Assembly: GCA_033032175.1 (NCBI GenBank)
Contig: CM065322.1
Coordinates: 5,952,001-6,016,000, forward strand
Direction of reading: 5' to 3'
DNA from: Saturnia japonica
Taxonomy: Eukaryota; Arthropoda; Insecta; Lepidoptera; Saturniidae
DNA length: 64,000 bases
Shown here: one piece after another, positions 24,909 through 36,199 of the stretch
Numbering within the stretch: the stretch's first letter is position 1
Layout: every line of letters starts with the position of its first letter
The notes under the pieces: model-generated
The model's database searches: none
What the model was told of the DNA's origin: nothing
Seen by the model: only the letters and a program-made list of their open reading frames with translations
Position numbers and translations under genes: made by a program

Positions 24909-25126
24909 AAAACCAACTTCAGTGATTTTGAAGAGTTCCCTTTTGTATCTTCGAAGTTGTAGGTCCAATGCCAATGAACTACTAAAGGACTACCTTTGAG
25001 GTAACCCCTATCCAACGAAAAAAGAATCATCCAACTAGGTGCATATACAAAGAAGTTATGGCTAAATATCACAAAAAAAAGAAACATTCGAATTGAGTAA
25101 CTTCCCGTCTTTTGTTAAAGTCGGTT
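24909..25126 (+). repeat. Miniature element M1, copy 3
   Basis: Starts AAAACCAACTTCAGTGATTT and ends GTTAAAGTCGGTT, with AGAATCATCCAAC and AAGAAGTTATGGC inside. Same family as 5031-5261. Confidence 0.7.
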
Positions 25127-25270
25127 AATAAACATAGTTTTTATTATTTCAAACGTCTCTGTATTATTATATCTATAAAAAAACATGGAGACATGGAAAT
25201 TTTTTTTGAATGTGTGGTGGTAGCAAAAGATTAGAAGCCGTTGCGTTAAGATACTGAAATGCTTCTTTTA

Positions 25271-25300
25271 CATCATCATCATCATCATCATCATCATCAT
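25271..25300. repeat. (CAT)10 microsatellite
   Basis: Ten perfect CAT units. The sequence after it (CCCAATGCAGGGCATAAGCC) resembles the end of a lepidopteran retroelement that often starts with CAT repeats. Confidence 0.9.
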
Positions 25301-25650
25301 GGACAATTTTTCTCAACCCAATGCAGGGCATAAGCCTCCTCCCTTTACGCCATTACGTTTCAGTCCCTTATTTTGTAACGTGGAGAAACCCGTCATGGGT
25401 ACACACCGTCCGGGGAGACGAGTGGTTATGTGAGACTCCTACTCACTAAAATTCCACAGTGTGTACCATCAGCTGCCATAGTGGGACGACGCGGGACCTG
25501 CAGTAGCATTCTACTGCGTCACCCCGGCGGCCGGCCCCAGTCGGGCTTCCGGCGCTAAAGGAGCATTCGTCTCCGTCCTGTGCCAACCTTGTCCAGGTTT
25601 TTTTCGACAAGACTTTATGATGTCGTCGACCCGTCTTGCTACCGGTCTTT
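25301..25650. repeat. GC-richer repeat block next to the (CAT)n run
   Basis: TACACACCGTCCGGGGAGAC, CTCCTACTCACTAAAATTCC and GTGGGACGACGCGGGACCTG look like pieces of a dispersed lepidopteran element. I cannot name it. Minus-strand frames at 25446-25721 and 25700-25882 are GC-driven and unsupported. Confidence 0.4.
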
Positions 25651-25654
25651 TTAG

Positions 25655-25825
25655 GGCTTGTATAGACGGCACCGGCGGACGCGCCGCCGTCGCACCGCCT
25701 CAACCGCAATAATGTATACACGGGCCGACACCGTGCCGCTGCCGCGCCGCCACTGCCACAAAATTTGACATATCACATACATTTTTAGAAATTGCGGCGC
25801 ATCCGCGGCGCCGTCTACACAAGCC
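25655..25825. repeat. GC-rich fold-back miniature element
   Basis: Imperfect inverted repeats of about 31 bp, starting GGCTTGTATAGACGGCACCG at 25655 and ending CGGCGCCGTCTACACAAGCC at 25825, bound a 171-bp GC-rich segment. No clear target duplication was found. It stands out in the AT-rich surroundings. Confidence 0.6.
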
Positions 25826-25829
25826 GCTT

Positions 25830-26645
25830 TGTTTGCCCTCCTCTATCGGCCACCATTCCGTCAAGTCACTAAATCTGGCCAAGTGACCTGCCCAACGCCA
25901 TTTGAGTTGAGTAGAATGTTACATGTAATGGGAAATTAAAGAATTTTCCTCTATGGATAATTTTAAAAAGCGGTTTATTATTAAGCTACTTCATTATGTT
26001 CACCACATAACAATGTCTATATACTAAAAACTTCAAAAATAATATTAAAATTGATTAAACTATACAATTATTAGGTAAAATGTCCCCACAATCACAAAAT
26101 ACAGTATACAATTCGGTTAGTTTGTGAATAAAAAAATGTGTTCTATGTTCTCTTCACACATATCAATCAGCACAAAATATTAATCCCAGTAAACGTCACT
26201 ATGTTTTATACCGTATATAAAAAAAAAAATGATAAAAGTAGTAAAACTTGAAAAACATTAAACACTACTAAAAAAAGTTGAATTGAATTACTACATACAT
26301 AATTAAATTTACACGTCTGTGAATTTCATTTATTTAATTATTTTTTTACATTAATTACTAGTTCATACAATTTTACCTCCCGCATAAATAATTAGCAGGT
26401 CTCATTTCTTAGCGTGGTAGCGTTTTATTAACTTTATTTTAAGAAAATTCAAGTCTCATACTCACAAATAGGAAGTAAAAGTAAATATCAGTGTATAATA
26501 CATAATCAAACTCATTTAATCAGATGATTATTGCTAAAATATATATGTAAGACATTGCTTTTAGTCATGCTACAAATGTACGTATGCAAATTTCTGAAAA
26601 CACATGATTAGATAAACATTTTTTGTTAACGGATAATATTGTCTA
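25830..26645. other. No gene seen
   Basis: AT-rich non-coding sequence. Confidence 0.55.
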
Positions 26646-26647
26646 TA

Positions 26648-27165
26648 ATAATACCAGCCTGTATGAGTCTCACTGTTGGGCAAAGACCTCTTTCATTATT
26701 CGAATGCAGATACCGGAACACACCTCTAGGTGCTTGGCGACAGATTTTCAAATTGAGGGTGGTAGCAAGCCAGGCGGGCGTTAGAAAATACCCTACCACC
26801 ATGCCATGACTTTATCACGATGTTTTCCATCACCGGAAGCTCAGCATTATTGTAGGGATTCGAACCCACGTCAATCGAGGCAGTGTCCGTACACGCTACC
26901 AGTCTACCACTGAGCCATGAGTTACGAGCTTAATCACCACGCCAGCCCACGACTCGTACTGGCAATTTGAAACGCCTATAAATCCACATTTCTTTATTTA
27001 CAAAAATATTTCTCAAGCGTTCCGGTTTTCTCCCAATATTTTCCTTCACCGTTAGTCAAATAATGCTATAGTGAATATACGCGAATTCCGAAAAATTCGT
27101 TAGGTCTGACTCAAACCTGTAAATATCCCGCCAGTCTAAACCACTCAACACCACGAATTTTTTTC
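26648..27165 (-). repeat. Nested pair of SINEs
   Basis: The minus strand begins with a first-type SINE (27165 to about 26935). It is interrupted by a second-type SINE whose tRNA-like head is clear (GGCTCAGTGGTAGACTGG and GGGTTCGAATCCC, 26925-26845). It resumes with GAAAGAGGTCTTTGCCCAAC near 26690, the tail of the first type. This order suggests insertion of one SINE into another. Confidence 0.6.
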
Positions 27166-27169
27166 ACGA

Positions 27170-28400
27170 CGACGACCACTACGAAATATAATTATTTTTA
27201 TGAAATGTCAAGGCCAATTGTATAAACGTTAGAAACAACCGGAACTTACGACACGGTTCGACAAAGCGAAAACTTAAGCAGGAATTACGACTTTGTTAAT
27301 GAAACCAAATTTATGGTGCCGGGTCTAGATATTCAAGTTTTAAAGCAACATTAGACGACGGTATAAGCTAACTTTAAAAAGTTGATAATGTAACTTTGAA
27401 TTCACGGTGACTAATCTACGAAAGTATTACATAAATTAAACAACTGTAGTTTTTTTTTATATTAAAGGTAAAATGACGGCACTATGAATAAAAACCATAA
27501 TATAGTAAATAGCTATGGGTAGAAGGGTAACAATTTTGATAATGTACAAAAGCCGCTGAAAGCGCATCTCACTCCACAAGCACTACACAGTCGAAACTCA
27601 TATGGTTATCACAGCGCAAAAATATAATTATTATAATTAAACCATTTACTATGCTAATATGAGAAAATGTACATAATATTATTGTCAGTATATAAAATTT
27701 TATCTAAATAAATGTACCATTTATAGTTGTGTGAGTATGCTATGGTAATGAATAATAATAAGTGTAAGAAAAACCATTTAGAGCAGTTTTAGTATATGTA
27801 TTTTTCTTGTACGTAGCGCGTACCACGTCAGTAGAGAAATACTTGCACTGCAAATCTCAACGTTACTGCTACGAAATAATGTGCTGTCAAAGTCAAAGTA
27901 TTAAATTTCAATAATTCAAGTCGGTGTACTGTTTTACAACCATATACAAGAACAACAAAGATGTACCATAGTGGTAGGTAGTCCTTTACAGTGAATTTCC
28001 CTGGATTAGTTGTTAAAAGTATGAATAGTAATGGCGTGTGTGGTATTGTTGTCACAAATGGCTGCGGTGCCATCGTCTTTTCACTTGCTCATGGACGAGA
28101 AGAAACCAATGCGATGCCGTCTGTTCGCACTACGCGACGGCCGCAACGTTGTCAACCCTTACTAGCATGCTGATTAAATCAGAGCTGAGCGGTAGGCATT
28201 TAATTTGACCGTTTAACGCAGTTTCGCTACTACGTAACTATTCTTTATACTTATGTCCTTCCAAAAACAACTACGACCACCAAGAGATAAACAATTAATC
28301 GCCGCTATCGTGTCGGCTTGTATCCTGATGTACATTGATATTGATTAATGTTCACAAGCTGATCCCGAAGTGCAACAAACCCTATGTGAGTCACTAAGAG
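27170..28400. other. No gene seen
   Basis: A GC-richer patch at 28040-28170 opens a 60-residue frame (27991-28173) and a longer opposing frame. Neither looks like a known protein. Confidence 0.45.
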
Positions 28401-28895
28401 ATAATAAAGCGGAAAAGCTTTTTTGGTTGCTTGTTTGTTCGTTTGTTTGTTTTATCACGCTAATCTCTGGAACTACCAGTTGGATTCGAATGTTTTTTTT
28501 TTGTATACGATAGCCAGACTCTCGAGAAATAATATAATAGACTATTTAAAATTAGGTTACAACTCTCAGATAGCTTTAAATATTGATTTTTGTTATGCAA
28601 GTCGGAAGTCGAGGCCCTCCCGAATTGCTTTAACCGCATGCGCTGGCGTAATCGTTAATTATACGGAAATGCAATGTTCCACAATAATATTGGTCCTTCG
28701 TATATCTAAAAAAAAGTCGGCGATAGCGTATACCTATCTCTTATAAATAAGTCACAATAAGATATTTTGTGAGAATGATTGAAAGGACTACTATTATAAG
28801 GACAATTATGATACTACATGACTACATGGGTGCGTTGGCGGCGCGGTGTTTGTCGGATAAAATTAACACGGAAGAAACTGTGGGGCACAGCTAGT
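28401..28895 (-). repeat. Dispersed repeat R640, copy c (inverse)
   Basis: Read in reverse it begins CTAGCTGTGCCCCACAGTTT, has CACCGCGCCGCCAACGCACC, and ends in AAACAAACGAACAAAC then GCTTTTCCGCTTTATT. The 107-residue frame 28423-28746 is produced by this repeat. Confidence 0.7.
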
Positions 28896-28924
28896 GAAAG
28901 TATATACGGACCTATAAAAAAAAA

Positions 28925-29100
28925 CAATTTTAAATTTTTTTGACGGGACTTTCAATGCAGATATATGATGTTACAAGGAGTAACTTGGGCTTCTTTAATT
29001 TTAGAAAAAGAAATACAGTTCCGCGCAAATAAAAAGAACTGGTCATGGTAAATCAATTAGGGCGCTTAAACCGCTTACGCCGAGTAAACCATTAGAGATA
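28925..29100 (+). repeat. Partial copy of the 17560 repeat
   Basis: It shares GATGTTACAAGGAGTAACTT, a TTTTAGAAAAA stretch and TTCCGCGC with 17660-17720. Confidence 0.5.
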
Positions 29101-29875
29101 TTTCAAATTAATCTGCTACATAATTGTAGATATTAAAAAGACCTACTTTTGTACTTGACTTTTTTAAGTCAGCGAGAGTATATGTCTACGAGTATCTTCT
29201 AAGGATCATCCACAATAAGCATTTTTATCGTTAAAATAACCGGGAGCGGGGGTAGCGCGTGTTCCCGATGGACAGTATCCTGTAGACCGCGTGAGCGTAG
29301 CCACGAAAACAGCTAGTTATGTTATATATAAAAATCTTGTGTACAGATGTACAGATGTTAGTGATAGTATAACTTCTGAACAACTTGATCGATTGAGTTC
29401 ATAATTACATAACATAATTATTTTATCGAGACAGTGATTCATAACTAAATAACTGTCCGATATGTGCCGCTGTGGTCGAGCCATTAACTACCGGAAAGAG
29501 CAGAACAACGTCTGCCAGTCCGGCTAGTTTGATATTAATAATTTATAGGCATTTAACAGCTACAGCCATTATTTCCATCTTCTCTCCTGTAAATGTATTT
29601 TTTACGAAGGGAACGAAACCCTTTTTTATCTATTTTGAATAAAACGCAAAGACTTCTACGTAGTGAAAACATTCAACCTATGATATTATTTGTATAATGA
29701 TTGAGCGCCACAGCGACGCGCAAAATGTAAACTGTCAAGATTGTAGAAACTAGTTCAATTTCCTTTCTGTTAAATTAAATTAGTACTTATTTTACTTCAG
29801 TTATTGGTTCGCATTATATCACACTCTTTTATTCGTATTTGAAGTAAATCTTTAAAAAAAAATTGATTTTACTTT
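29101..29875. other. No gene seen; repeat end
   Basis: GCGTAGCCACGAAAACAGCT then AGT near 29300 is a typical lepidopteran repeat terminus. Confidence 0.45.
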
Positions 29876-29950
29876 AAGCCTGAGGAGCCCTATCCAAAAA
29901 CAGAGCCGCTGATGTCTTTTACAGCTTTACCGGGCTTGGTGGCGAGCGCT
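29876..29950 (+). repeat. Short repeat, copy 1
   Basis: GCCTGAGGAGCCCTATCCAA then ACAGAGCCGCTGATGTCTTT, shared with 30940-31000 (GCCTGAGGGGTCCTAAAACT then AGAGCCTCCGACGGCTTTTA). This is a dispersed repeat pair about 1 kb apart. Short GC-rich blocks follow at 29950-30060 and 30290-30390. Confidence 0.5.
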
Positions 29951-30939
29951 TAAGGCACCAGCCGCGAAAGCGTGGGCAACAAGCGCGCAAGGGTGCCAAA
30001 GCGGCGGGACCTTGGCTTAGGCTGTTGCCGCGATTGCAAAGAACTCGCGATCTGACTAATTCCCTATCCGTAAGATTGGAGCTAAACTAACATATACATA
30101 TATAAATGTTCCTGCCTTTCTGGGAGGAAGGAAGGATCATGTGTACATGTATTTAGTGATCTGAAAGATGGCTTACACTAACTAGGATAAAGAGAAAAAA
30201 AAAAGGTTCCTTACAGATTGTATGTAATGATGTGTGTGGGTAGCTAAGTGATTGCAAGTGCAGTGTCACCTGCATCGCGCGGGCGGCTGCCATACTCAAG
30301 GGTTTCACACCGAGGAACGGACCTAGACTTGAGTTACCGCGGGAGAGGGAGGTCGCGGCGGTAGAGGCAGGTCGCGGCGATAAACTAGTTCTTACAAATT
30401 ATGCACATTTGGTCATTAACTTCTCTTTTTAAATTATTGCATTTAGTATAATATTGTTAACATAATCGGTGTCATTGTTAGTAAATAAAGTTCAATGACA
30501 ATTTATTTAATAACCATGTTTTTTTGTTAAAAATAAATGCCGATATGGCATGATGGAACTTGTGGGCTGAAATGAAGGCTTCGACTGTCATTGAATCTTC
30601 AGCAATAAACAACTGTCTCTGTTCTTAGACCACTCATGAATCACGGAGTAAAGTACCTACCTACAATTCATCACAGTCGCATTTATTTTTTCAAAAAAGC
30701 ACAAAAAAATATGAATTTTATTTCATTTCAGGAATACGGTATGTATGTTGTTCAATATTTAGTCATATTATAGAAAAATTCCTAATAATCGCGGAACACG
30801 AGTATTAACTTTATACCTTACTTCATACTCTACGTATAACAGACTTCCAGTCACGTATTATAAATTACGGACTACTTACTATACGATAGTTCGAGAGAGA
30901 CTGATCTTTAGGTGTTTATGTCTGACTAAATACTGTTAG

Positions 30940-31000
30940 CCTGAGGGGTCCTAAAACTAGAGCCTCCGACGGCTTTTACAGCTTCACCGTGGCTTGGTAT
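30940..31000 (+). repeat. Short repeat, copy 2
   Basis: Partner of 29876-29950 in the same orientation. Confidence 0.5.
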
Positions 31001-31865
31001 CTTCAGGCCTGTTGTTGTCGGCTTATATACAGCGTGCGGTCGCGCCCCGTCAATAGTGCGGGTCATTAGTAGGGTTTCAATATTCATACCAACAAATATC
31101 TAACACGAGTGCGACCTTATTAATTCAAGATTTTTATTGATTACTAAACATAACCTTGGTGTAAATTTAGAAATTAAGTAACAAACTTTATCAATGTACC
31201 TTAAATGAATTTTCTGATGACAATAATAATTGCGGGTGAATTTGATATAACAAACTCTATGGTATTATTATTCAATTGTAATAAATACCTAAATCATTAA
31301 CGTTCCGAAAAACCCGTAAATAATTTACCTGTTCAACCGTTTAATGTACCCATCTACTCATTATAATACATTTTTCCTTTTAGATTCATGCCACATTTGT
31401 AAACTGTAAACTAAGTTAATCAAAGTGTTACAGACTGACTGTTACAGAATATCTAAATCATCTAGAACTATTAAGTAAAGATTAAATCCGTAGATTAATA
31501 TCGTTGTAATAACTATTTACGGTCTAGTTCGGTTGATTGGTTACAGTTTCACCATTTATGCTAATCTTGAACGTTAAAATACAAGCCGGACTTGTAATAT
31601 TATGTAGGTTGCAGAAAATGTTAACGATGAATTATTAATCAATAATTATATAAATAATTATTAATTATAATCAATTTAAAAAAGTTGCATTCATGGCGTT
31701 ATATTGCATTTACTAAAAATATTTTACTTTCCAAGTTTATCTAGACCGGTTTTTTAAGACACCGAGTTATGCTCGGTAGTCCATTTATTAAGCATACTAC
31801 TCACTAAGTTATGACTTACAGAGTATTTATTAAGAATACTAGTACATATTTGTTGATGCCTGAGC
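31001..31865. other. No gene seen
   Basis: A short AT-rich palindrome-like stretch lies at 31630-31675. Otherwise unassigned. Confidence 0.5.
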
Positions 31866-31869
31866 GAAA

Positions 31870-32080
31870 GCGTGAAGAGGTGAAGGCTTGAACCATAGCT
31901 TAGTGATAGGGTTACGGCCGTCTGGCTAGCTCAAGTTAAATTCTGTCACCAAACGCCTATAGGTGTTTTCCATGAGCTACATTTGAGAGCTAGTTCTTCT
32001 AGGCTTCGCGTGTTATCATCTTTGGCCACATCACCACTTAACATCAGGTGAGATTGCGATCAAACGCTATATATACCTAT
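31870..32080 (+). repeat. SINE, second type, 5' truncated
   Basis: It shares ACCATAGCTTAGTGATAG, TTCTTCTAGGCTTCGCGTG and CACTTAACATCAGGTGAGAT with 10251-10557. The tRNA head is missing or eroded. Confidence 0.6.
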
Positions 32081-32084
32081 GACG

Positions 32085-33360
32085 TACACTAATGTATTAG
32101 GAATAACAACATTTATAAAAAATATATAATACTTAGAACGAAGTTAATTTATTAAATTATAACTATTCCAACTGCCTATTTTAAAATTATACTACGTAAA
32201 AAAAGGTAATAGCAAAAGTTTTGTCTCACTGCTCAGCCGTGTATGCACCGGAAAAGGGCGCGACTGTTGAACTTTAGTTCGTGCAATCGTGTTGTGTTTT
32301 GATTATTCGCATAACTGATGTCCGCGTGTGCGGACGTGCACGCAATGACTCAAGCAGGTTATCAGAAGGGCTCCATAATGTAGATAAGCGGTAACGCGGT
32401 TTACATGCTAATAATACGAGTAAATAGGTATACGCTATAATTATTAAACAAAACTCAGTTATATTCGAGATTCATAAATTAAAATACAAAACATATATAT
32501 AATGTATGAGAGAAAAAAAAACATATTAAAAATAGTTACATAAAATGTGCTAAAGACAATAAATATTTAAACCATTGTACCATGATTACGTTACGATTAT
32601 ATCAGTAAACATCATTCACAAGAAACATTTTAATAATAGTATCTTATTATTATAAATAGAATACATGAGAATAGTATTATTATGTAGTAGAGGTGACAGT
32701 GGTCAGTGGACTACCGCAAAAGTTGGAGTAGAGGCATGCTATTTATTTCTCAAAGCAGTACCAAAAGAGATTGAAGAAGAGAGAGAGAGAGAACGATTTA
32801 AATACTTTGAACAGTAATCTTTACTCCTTTAACCCCTTTTATATACCACTTTTCAGTACCAAAAGTATGATAGTAGATAAGTGCTTCCTTCATGTGCTGA
32901 GAAAATTATAAGTGAATTTAAAAAAAAATACTACTGATATTGCTGTATGAACAAATTATTTATTATCAAACATACAGGCTATCATCTTATTAGCACTAAG
33001 TGAGCTATGATAAAGTTGATAGCTGGAATAAGTTTAACTGACATATTTATCTTCTCTATAGTGAATGCGCTATACTTTCAGTTCGAAAACTCTTCATGTA
33101 TGTTATACTTCGAAAACAAAGGTATTGAGTACGAACCATTTTTGATGCGTAATAAAAGTCAAATTTGTTTACAGATCCCCCACAGAACAGCACTCGCATG
33201 GCGTCAATAGTATTATTATTAGTAACCATCTATATAATAATATTGCTAATGTAGCTAATAATATTTACCATTTACCCCTGTACAAATGTTAATTAAATTA
33301 CAATGATAGAGGAAATTATTCAATCATATAATATTAAACACCAAACTTACGCGTGCACAC
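32085..33360. other. No gene confirmed
   Basis: A GC-richer patch at 32220-32350 contains a small hairpin (GTCCGC, GTGT, GCGGAC near 32320). The small open frame at 32665 is listed separately. The 67-residue frame at 33007-33210 is unsupported. Confidence 0.45.
32665..32817 (+). CDS. Small open frame of 50 residues, uncertain
   Basis: The frame MRIVLLCSRGDSGQWTTAKV continues through GVEACYLFLKAVPKEIEEER and ends FKYFEQ. The mix of residues looks more like protein than most frames here, and it could be a small gene or the last part of a coding exon. Part of its charged end comes from a short GA repeat (near 32780). No family is recognised and no strong acceptor precedes it. Confidence 0.2.
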   Translation: MRIVLLCSRGDSGQWTTAKVGVEACYLFLKAVPKEIEEERERERFKYFEQ

Positions 33361-33365
33361 ATATA

Positions 33366-33833
33366 CAGAAATGGCCAAAAAGTCGTGGATCAAACGCAGC
33401 TAGGGGGTTAGATGGGGTCATCAGCTGCAAAAAATTGTTCTTCGGGAGGTCCTTAAGGTCAACCCCTGCAGAGTTATAATTTATTTTGTGTTTTTATGAG
33501 AAAATTTACTCTTTTTATTAATTCTTATTAATATTCGAAAAAATCTACAGCCTGTATCTTTTTTTTTAGTTTTCACTAGATTGGTACAGATGAGTACTTG
33601 CGTTAGACATGCTATTTACGGTTGTTTATTGGGTGTGTTCAAGATAATATTAAGTTTTACGAAAAAAAATAATTCTCAAATCATAACTTTTTATTTACTT
33701 CGGACCCCACTGTGAAAAAAAAACTACACTACCGAAAACTGACCCTGTATTACAAGTTTTGGCGCATTAAATAGGGATTCTGAAAAGGTATAAACACATG
33801 GCCATGAGTGGCTCTAATGTCTTTTTAGGACGA
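33366..33833 (+). repeat. Left long inverted repeat of the decayed mariner
   Basis: About 468 bp, matching 34867-35329 in inverse orientation with scattered substitutions and small indels. The match runs from the outer TGGCCAAAAAGTCGT to an inner AGGACGA and then stops abruptly. Confidence 0.88.
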
Positions 33834-33883
33834 AAAAACAAAATAACGATTGTGAAATAATTGTTTTAATAAAACAAAACATT

Positions 33884-34799
33884 TTACAATAAATGCTCAA
33901 AATTCCTGCCTCTGACCATAATACATAATCTGCACCGTCTAATAAAATTCCTACGTAACCTACGGAATGCACCTCTGTTGTTAATAACTTGTACCCTAGC
34001 AAATTCGAGATTTATCGTAGTTCTTGTTCGCTATTTTCTCTCCTTGATACACTATTTCTTAAAAATAGCCCCAAAGAAAAAAATCTAATGGATTTAAATC
34101 GGGCGTCCGGGGTGGCCACGCAGTAGGTCCGCCTCGACCAATTCACCGGTTGGGGAAGCGCTCGTTCAAATGATCTCTAACTGCTCGAGCGTAGTGAGGC
34201 GGGGCGCCGTCGTGTTGCAGCCACATTTCTGCTATTCTTGCTTCTGGAACCTCAGCTTCATTAAGAATTTGGTTTAAATTATTTTGTAAAAAATTTAAAT
34301 ACAGAGCACCATTCAGCCTTGCTGGCATTTCATGCAGCACCAACTGCTGGCCAATTATACCAGCCTACATGTTTATACCAAACAGATGCTGGAATCGATC
34401 ATTTCTTATGATATGGGGGTTCACTCTAGAGTAAAAATGTAGGTTGTGGATATTGAATACTCACATTCTTCTAAAATTTGACTCATCCGTACATAATACC
34501 TTGTTGAAGAACTGCGAATCATCTCTGTGGTATCTTAGTATCTCCCTGCAAAACCTCACTCTAGGTTCATAGTTACCGGGCAGAAAAGCTTGCACCCTTT
34601 GCACGTGGTAGGCGTGATATTTATTTCTTTTAATGATATGTTGCAACGTCGATCTTTGAATCTCGAGATTTCGGGATATTTGGCGTTGACTTATACCAGG
34701 ATCCAATCTTAATTCTCTGTGCACTTCATCTTCATTTTCAAATCTCACCACTGGTCTGCTTGCTCTCGGAGCATGCTGACCGGGTAAGGCTCCCTCCAT
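33884..34799 (-). pseudogene. Broken mariner-like transposase (DD41D spacing)
   Basis: Transposase of the Tc1/mariner superfamily, read from ATG at 34797-34799 to TAA at 33884-33886. The N-terminal part has the helix-turn-helix signature ISQRQISRNLEIQRSTLQHI, then YEPRVRFCREIL and the first catalytic motif CTDESNF. The second motif is LQHDGAPPHYA and the third lies in WPPRTPDLNPLDFF. The spacing from the second to the third aspartate counts as 41. In-frame stops interrupt the gene after FRRM, before AGIIGQQL, after RFPNR and after LWGYF. A frame change then precedes the C-terminal segment NRGAFRRLRRNFIRR. It cannot make active protein. The proteins often listed as SETMAR-like or Tc3-like in insects resemble this. 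Confidence 0.88.
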
Positions 34800-34866
34800 G
34801 TACGAATTTTTAAATAGGCCTAACCGAGTTTTATGGTAGGATTAACTTTGGCCTTGCTACGAATGA

Positions 34867-35329
34867 TCGTCCTCGAAAGATATCAAAGCCACGCATAGCT
34901 ATGTGTAATACCTTTTTAGAATCCCTATTAAATGTGCTAAAACTTTTGTAATACACGGTCACTTTTCGGTAGAATATTTTTTTTCCACAGTGGGGTCCGA
35001 AGTAAATAAAAAGTTATATTTGAGAATTATTTTTTTCATAAAACTTAATATTATCTTCAACACACCCAATAAACTACCACAAATAGCATGTCTAACGCAA
35101 GGACTCATCAGTACCAATCTAGTGAAAATTATAAAAAAGATACAAGATGTAGATTTTTTCCAATTTTAATAAGAATTAGTAAAAAAAAGGCTATTTTCTC
35201 ATAAAAACACAAAATAAATTATAACTCTGCAGGGGTTGACCTTAAGGATCTCCCGTAGAACAATTTTTGCAGGTGATGGCCCCATCTAACCCCTAGTTGC
35301 CTTTGATCTACGACTTTTTGGCCAACCTG
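34867..35329 (-). repeat. Right long inverted repeat of the decayed mariner
   Basis: About 463 bp, the inverse partner of 33366-33833. The transposase start codon lies 67 bases inside its inner edge, so any promoter probably lies within this arm. Confidence 0.88.
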
Positions 35330-35334
35330 TAACA

Positions 35335-36070
35335 CACACGAATGCGCGCACTAAAACACACATATTTTCTTAGTTCTTTTTATTTTAATATTTAAATTAT
35401 TTCTTCTTTTATTTTTCTCTAACTTTGTCTTATTTTAAAACTACCTATTAGTATATGAATCGTTGTAGACTGTAGTACAGTTTATACTATTACTGTCATC
35501 AATATAATTATTTATGTGTTAATTAATCAGTTAAATAAATAAATATTCTATTCTATTGGTCTATTCTAAGGAAAATAATCTAGGATCCAAACGAAAACAC
35601 AACCGACATTGACTTTTTTCACTTATAACTAATTTACGCAACTTCCATTGAAATGTTTATACGTTTTGTTACAACTGCGTACGCGCCTCTAAGCAAAGTA
35701 CTGCGTTACTTAAGAATTAATTACACAATTAACATGAAAATCTTCGTTTCGCTTTGAAGAACATTAAAACTATTTTTATTATTTTTTACATAAATTTTTG
35801 TACAACATTAATGCAAATTATGAATGAACAATAAATTGTACTTAAAATGTTTTAGAACTAAATACTGGAATAATAAACAATGGCGATTACTAATTTAAGC
35901 AAAAAACTTTTAATGTTTCAATTATTTGCAAACTGAATAAGAAATAAAATAATTCATAACGTTAACTAATCTTATTCGCTACAAATAATAAGTTACTCTG
36001 AATTTCAAGAGTCAATATATCATAAAAGTTTATACGAAAGACAGTGTTATAATATATAACGTAAATTATA
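35335..36070. other. No gene seen
   Basis: AT-rich sequence after the decayed mariner. Confidence 0.55.
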
Positions 36071-36074
36071 ACGT

Positions 36075-36195
36075 ATGCAACGTCAGCGACATGGCTATAA
36101 TGCTCCTGGTGTTGCAGCTGCCCAAAGGTGACGGTAACCATTTATTATCAGATGGGCCGTCTCTATGTATGCTGCCCTTTGGCATAAAAAAGAAT
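36075..36195 (+). repeat. LINE 3' tail fragment
   Basis: The segment CTGGTGTTGCAGCTGCCCAA then GGTGACGGTAACC and TCAGATGGGCCGTCT, followed by an A-rich end, is a common 3' tail of lepidopteran CR1/Zenon-like LINEs. No coding part is left. Confidence 0.5.
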
Positions 36196-36199
36196 AAAA

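Larger units (their letters stand above)
33366..35329 (-). mobile_element. Decayed mariner-like (DD41D) transposon with long inverted repeats
   Basis: A 1964-bp element flanked by TA (33364-33365 and 35330-35331). Long inverted repeats occupy 33366-33833 and 34867-35329. They share TTGGCCAAAAAGTCG-like outer ends and the inner block TTTACTTCGGACCCCACTGTG with many point differences. Only a transposase pseudogene on the minus strand lies between them, so the structure is complete although the gene is broken. It is clearly older than the mariner at 11844 because its arms and coding region are diverged. Coordinates of the outer ends rest on the CAG/CTG next to TA; the two ends differ by a base or two there. 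Confidence 0.9.

Noticed and set aside
25446..25882. GC-rich minus-strand frames rich in Arg and Gly.
   Set aside because: They cover a GC-rich repeat block and a fold-back element. GC-rich DNA has few stops, so open frames are expected.
26845..26925. A possible tRNA gene with GGGTTCGAATCCC.
   Set aside because: Same reason: it is the head of a SINE, and the acceptor stem ends do not pair convincingly.
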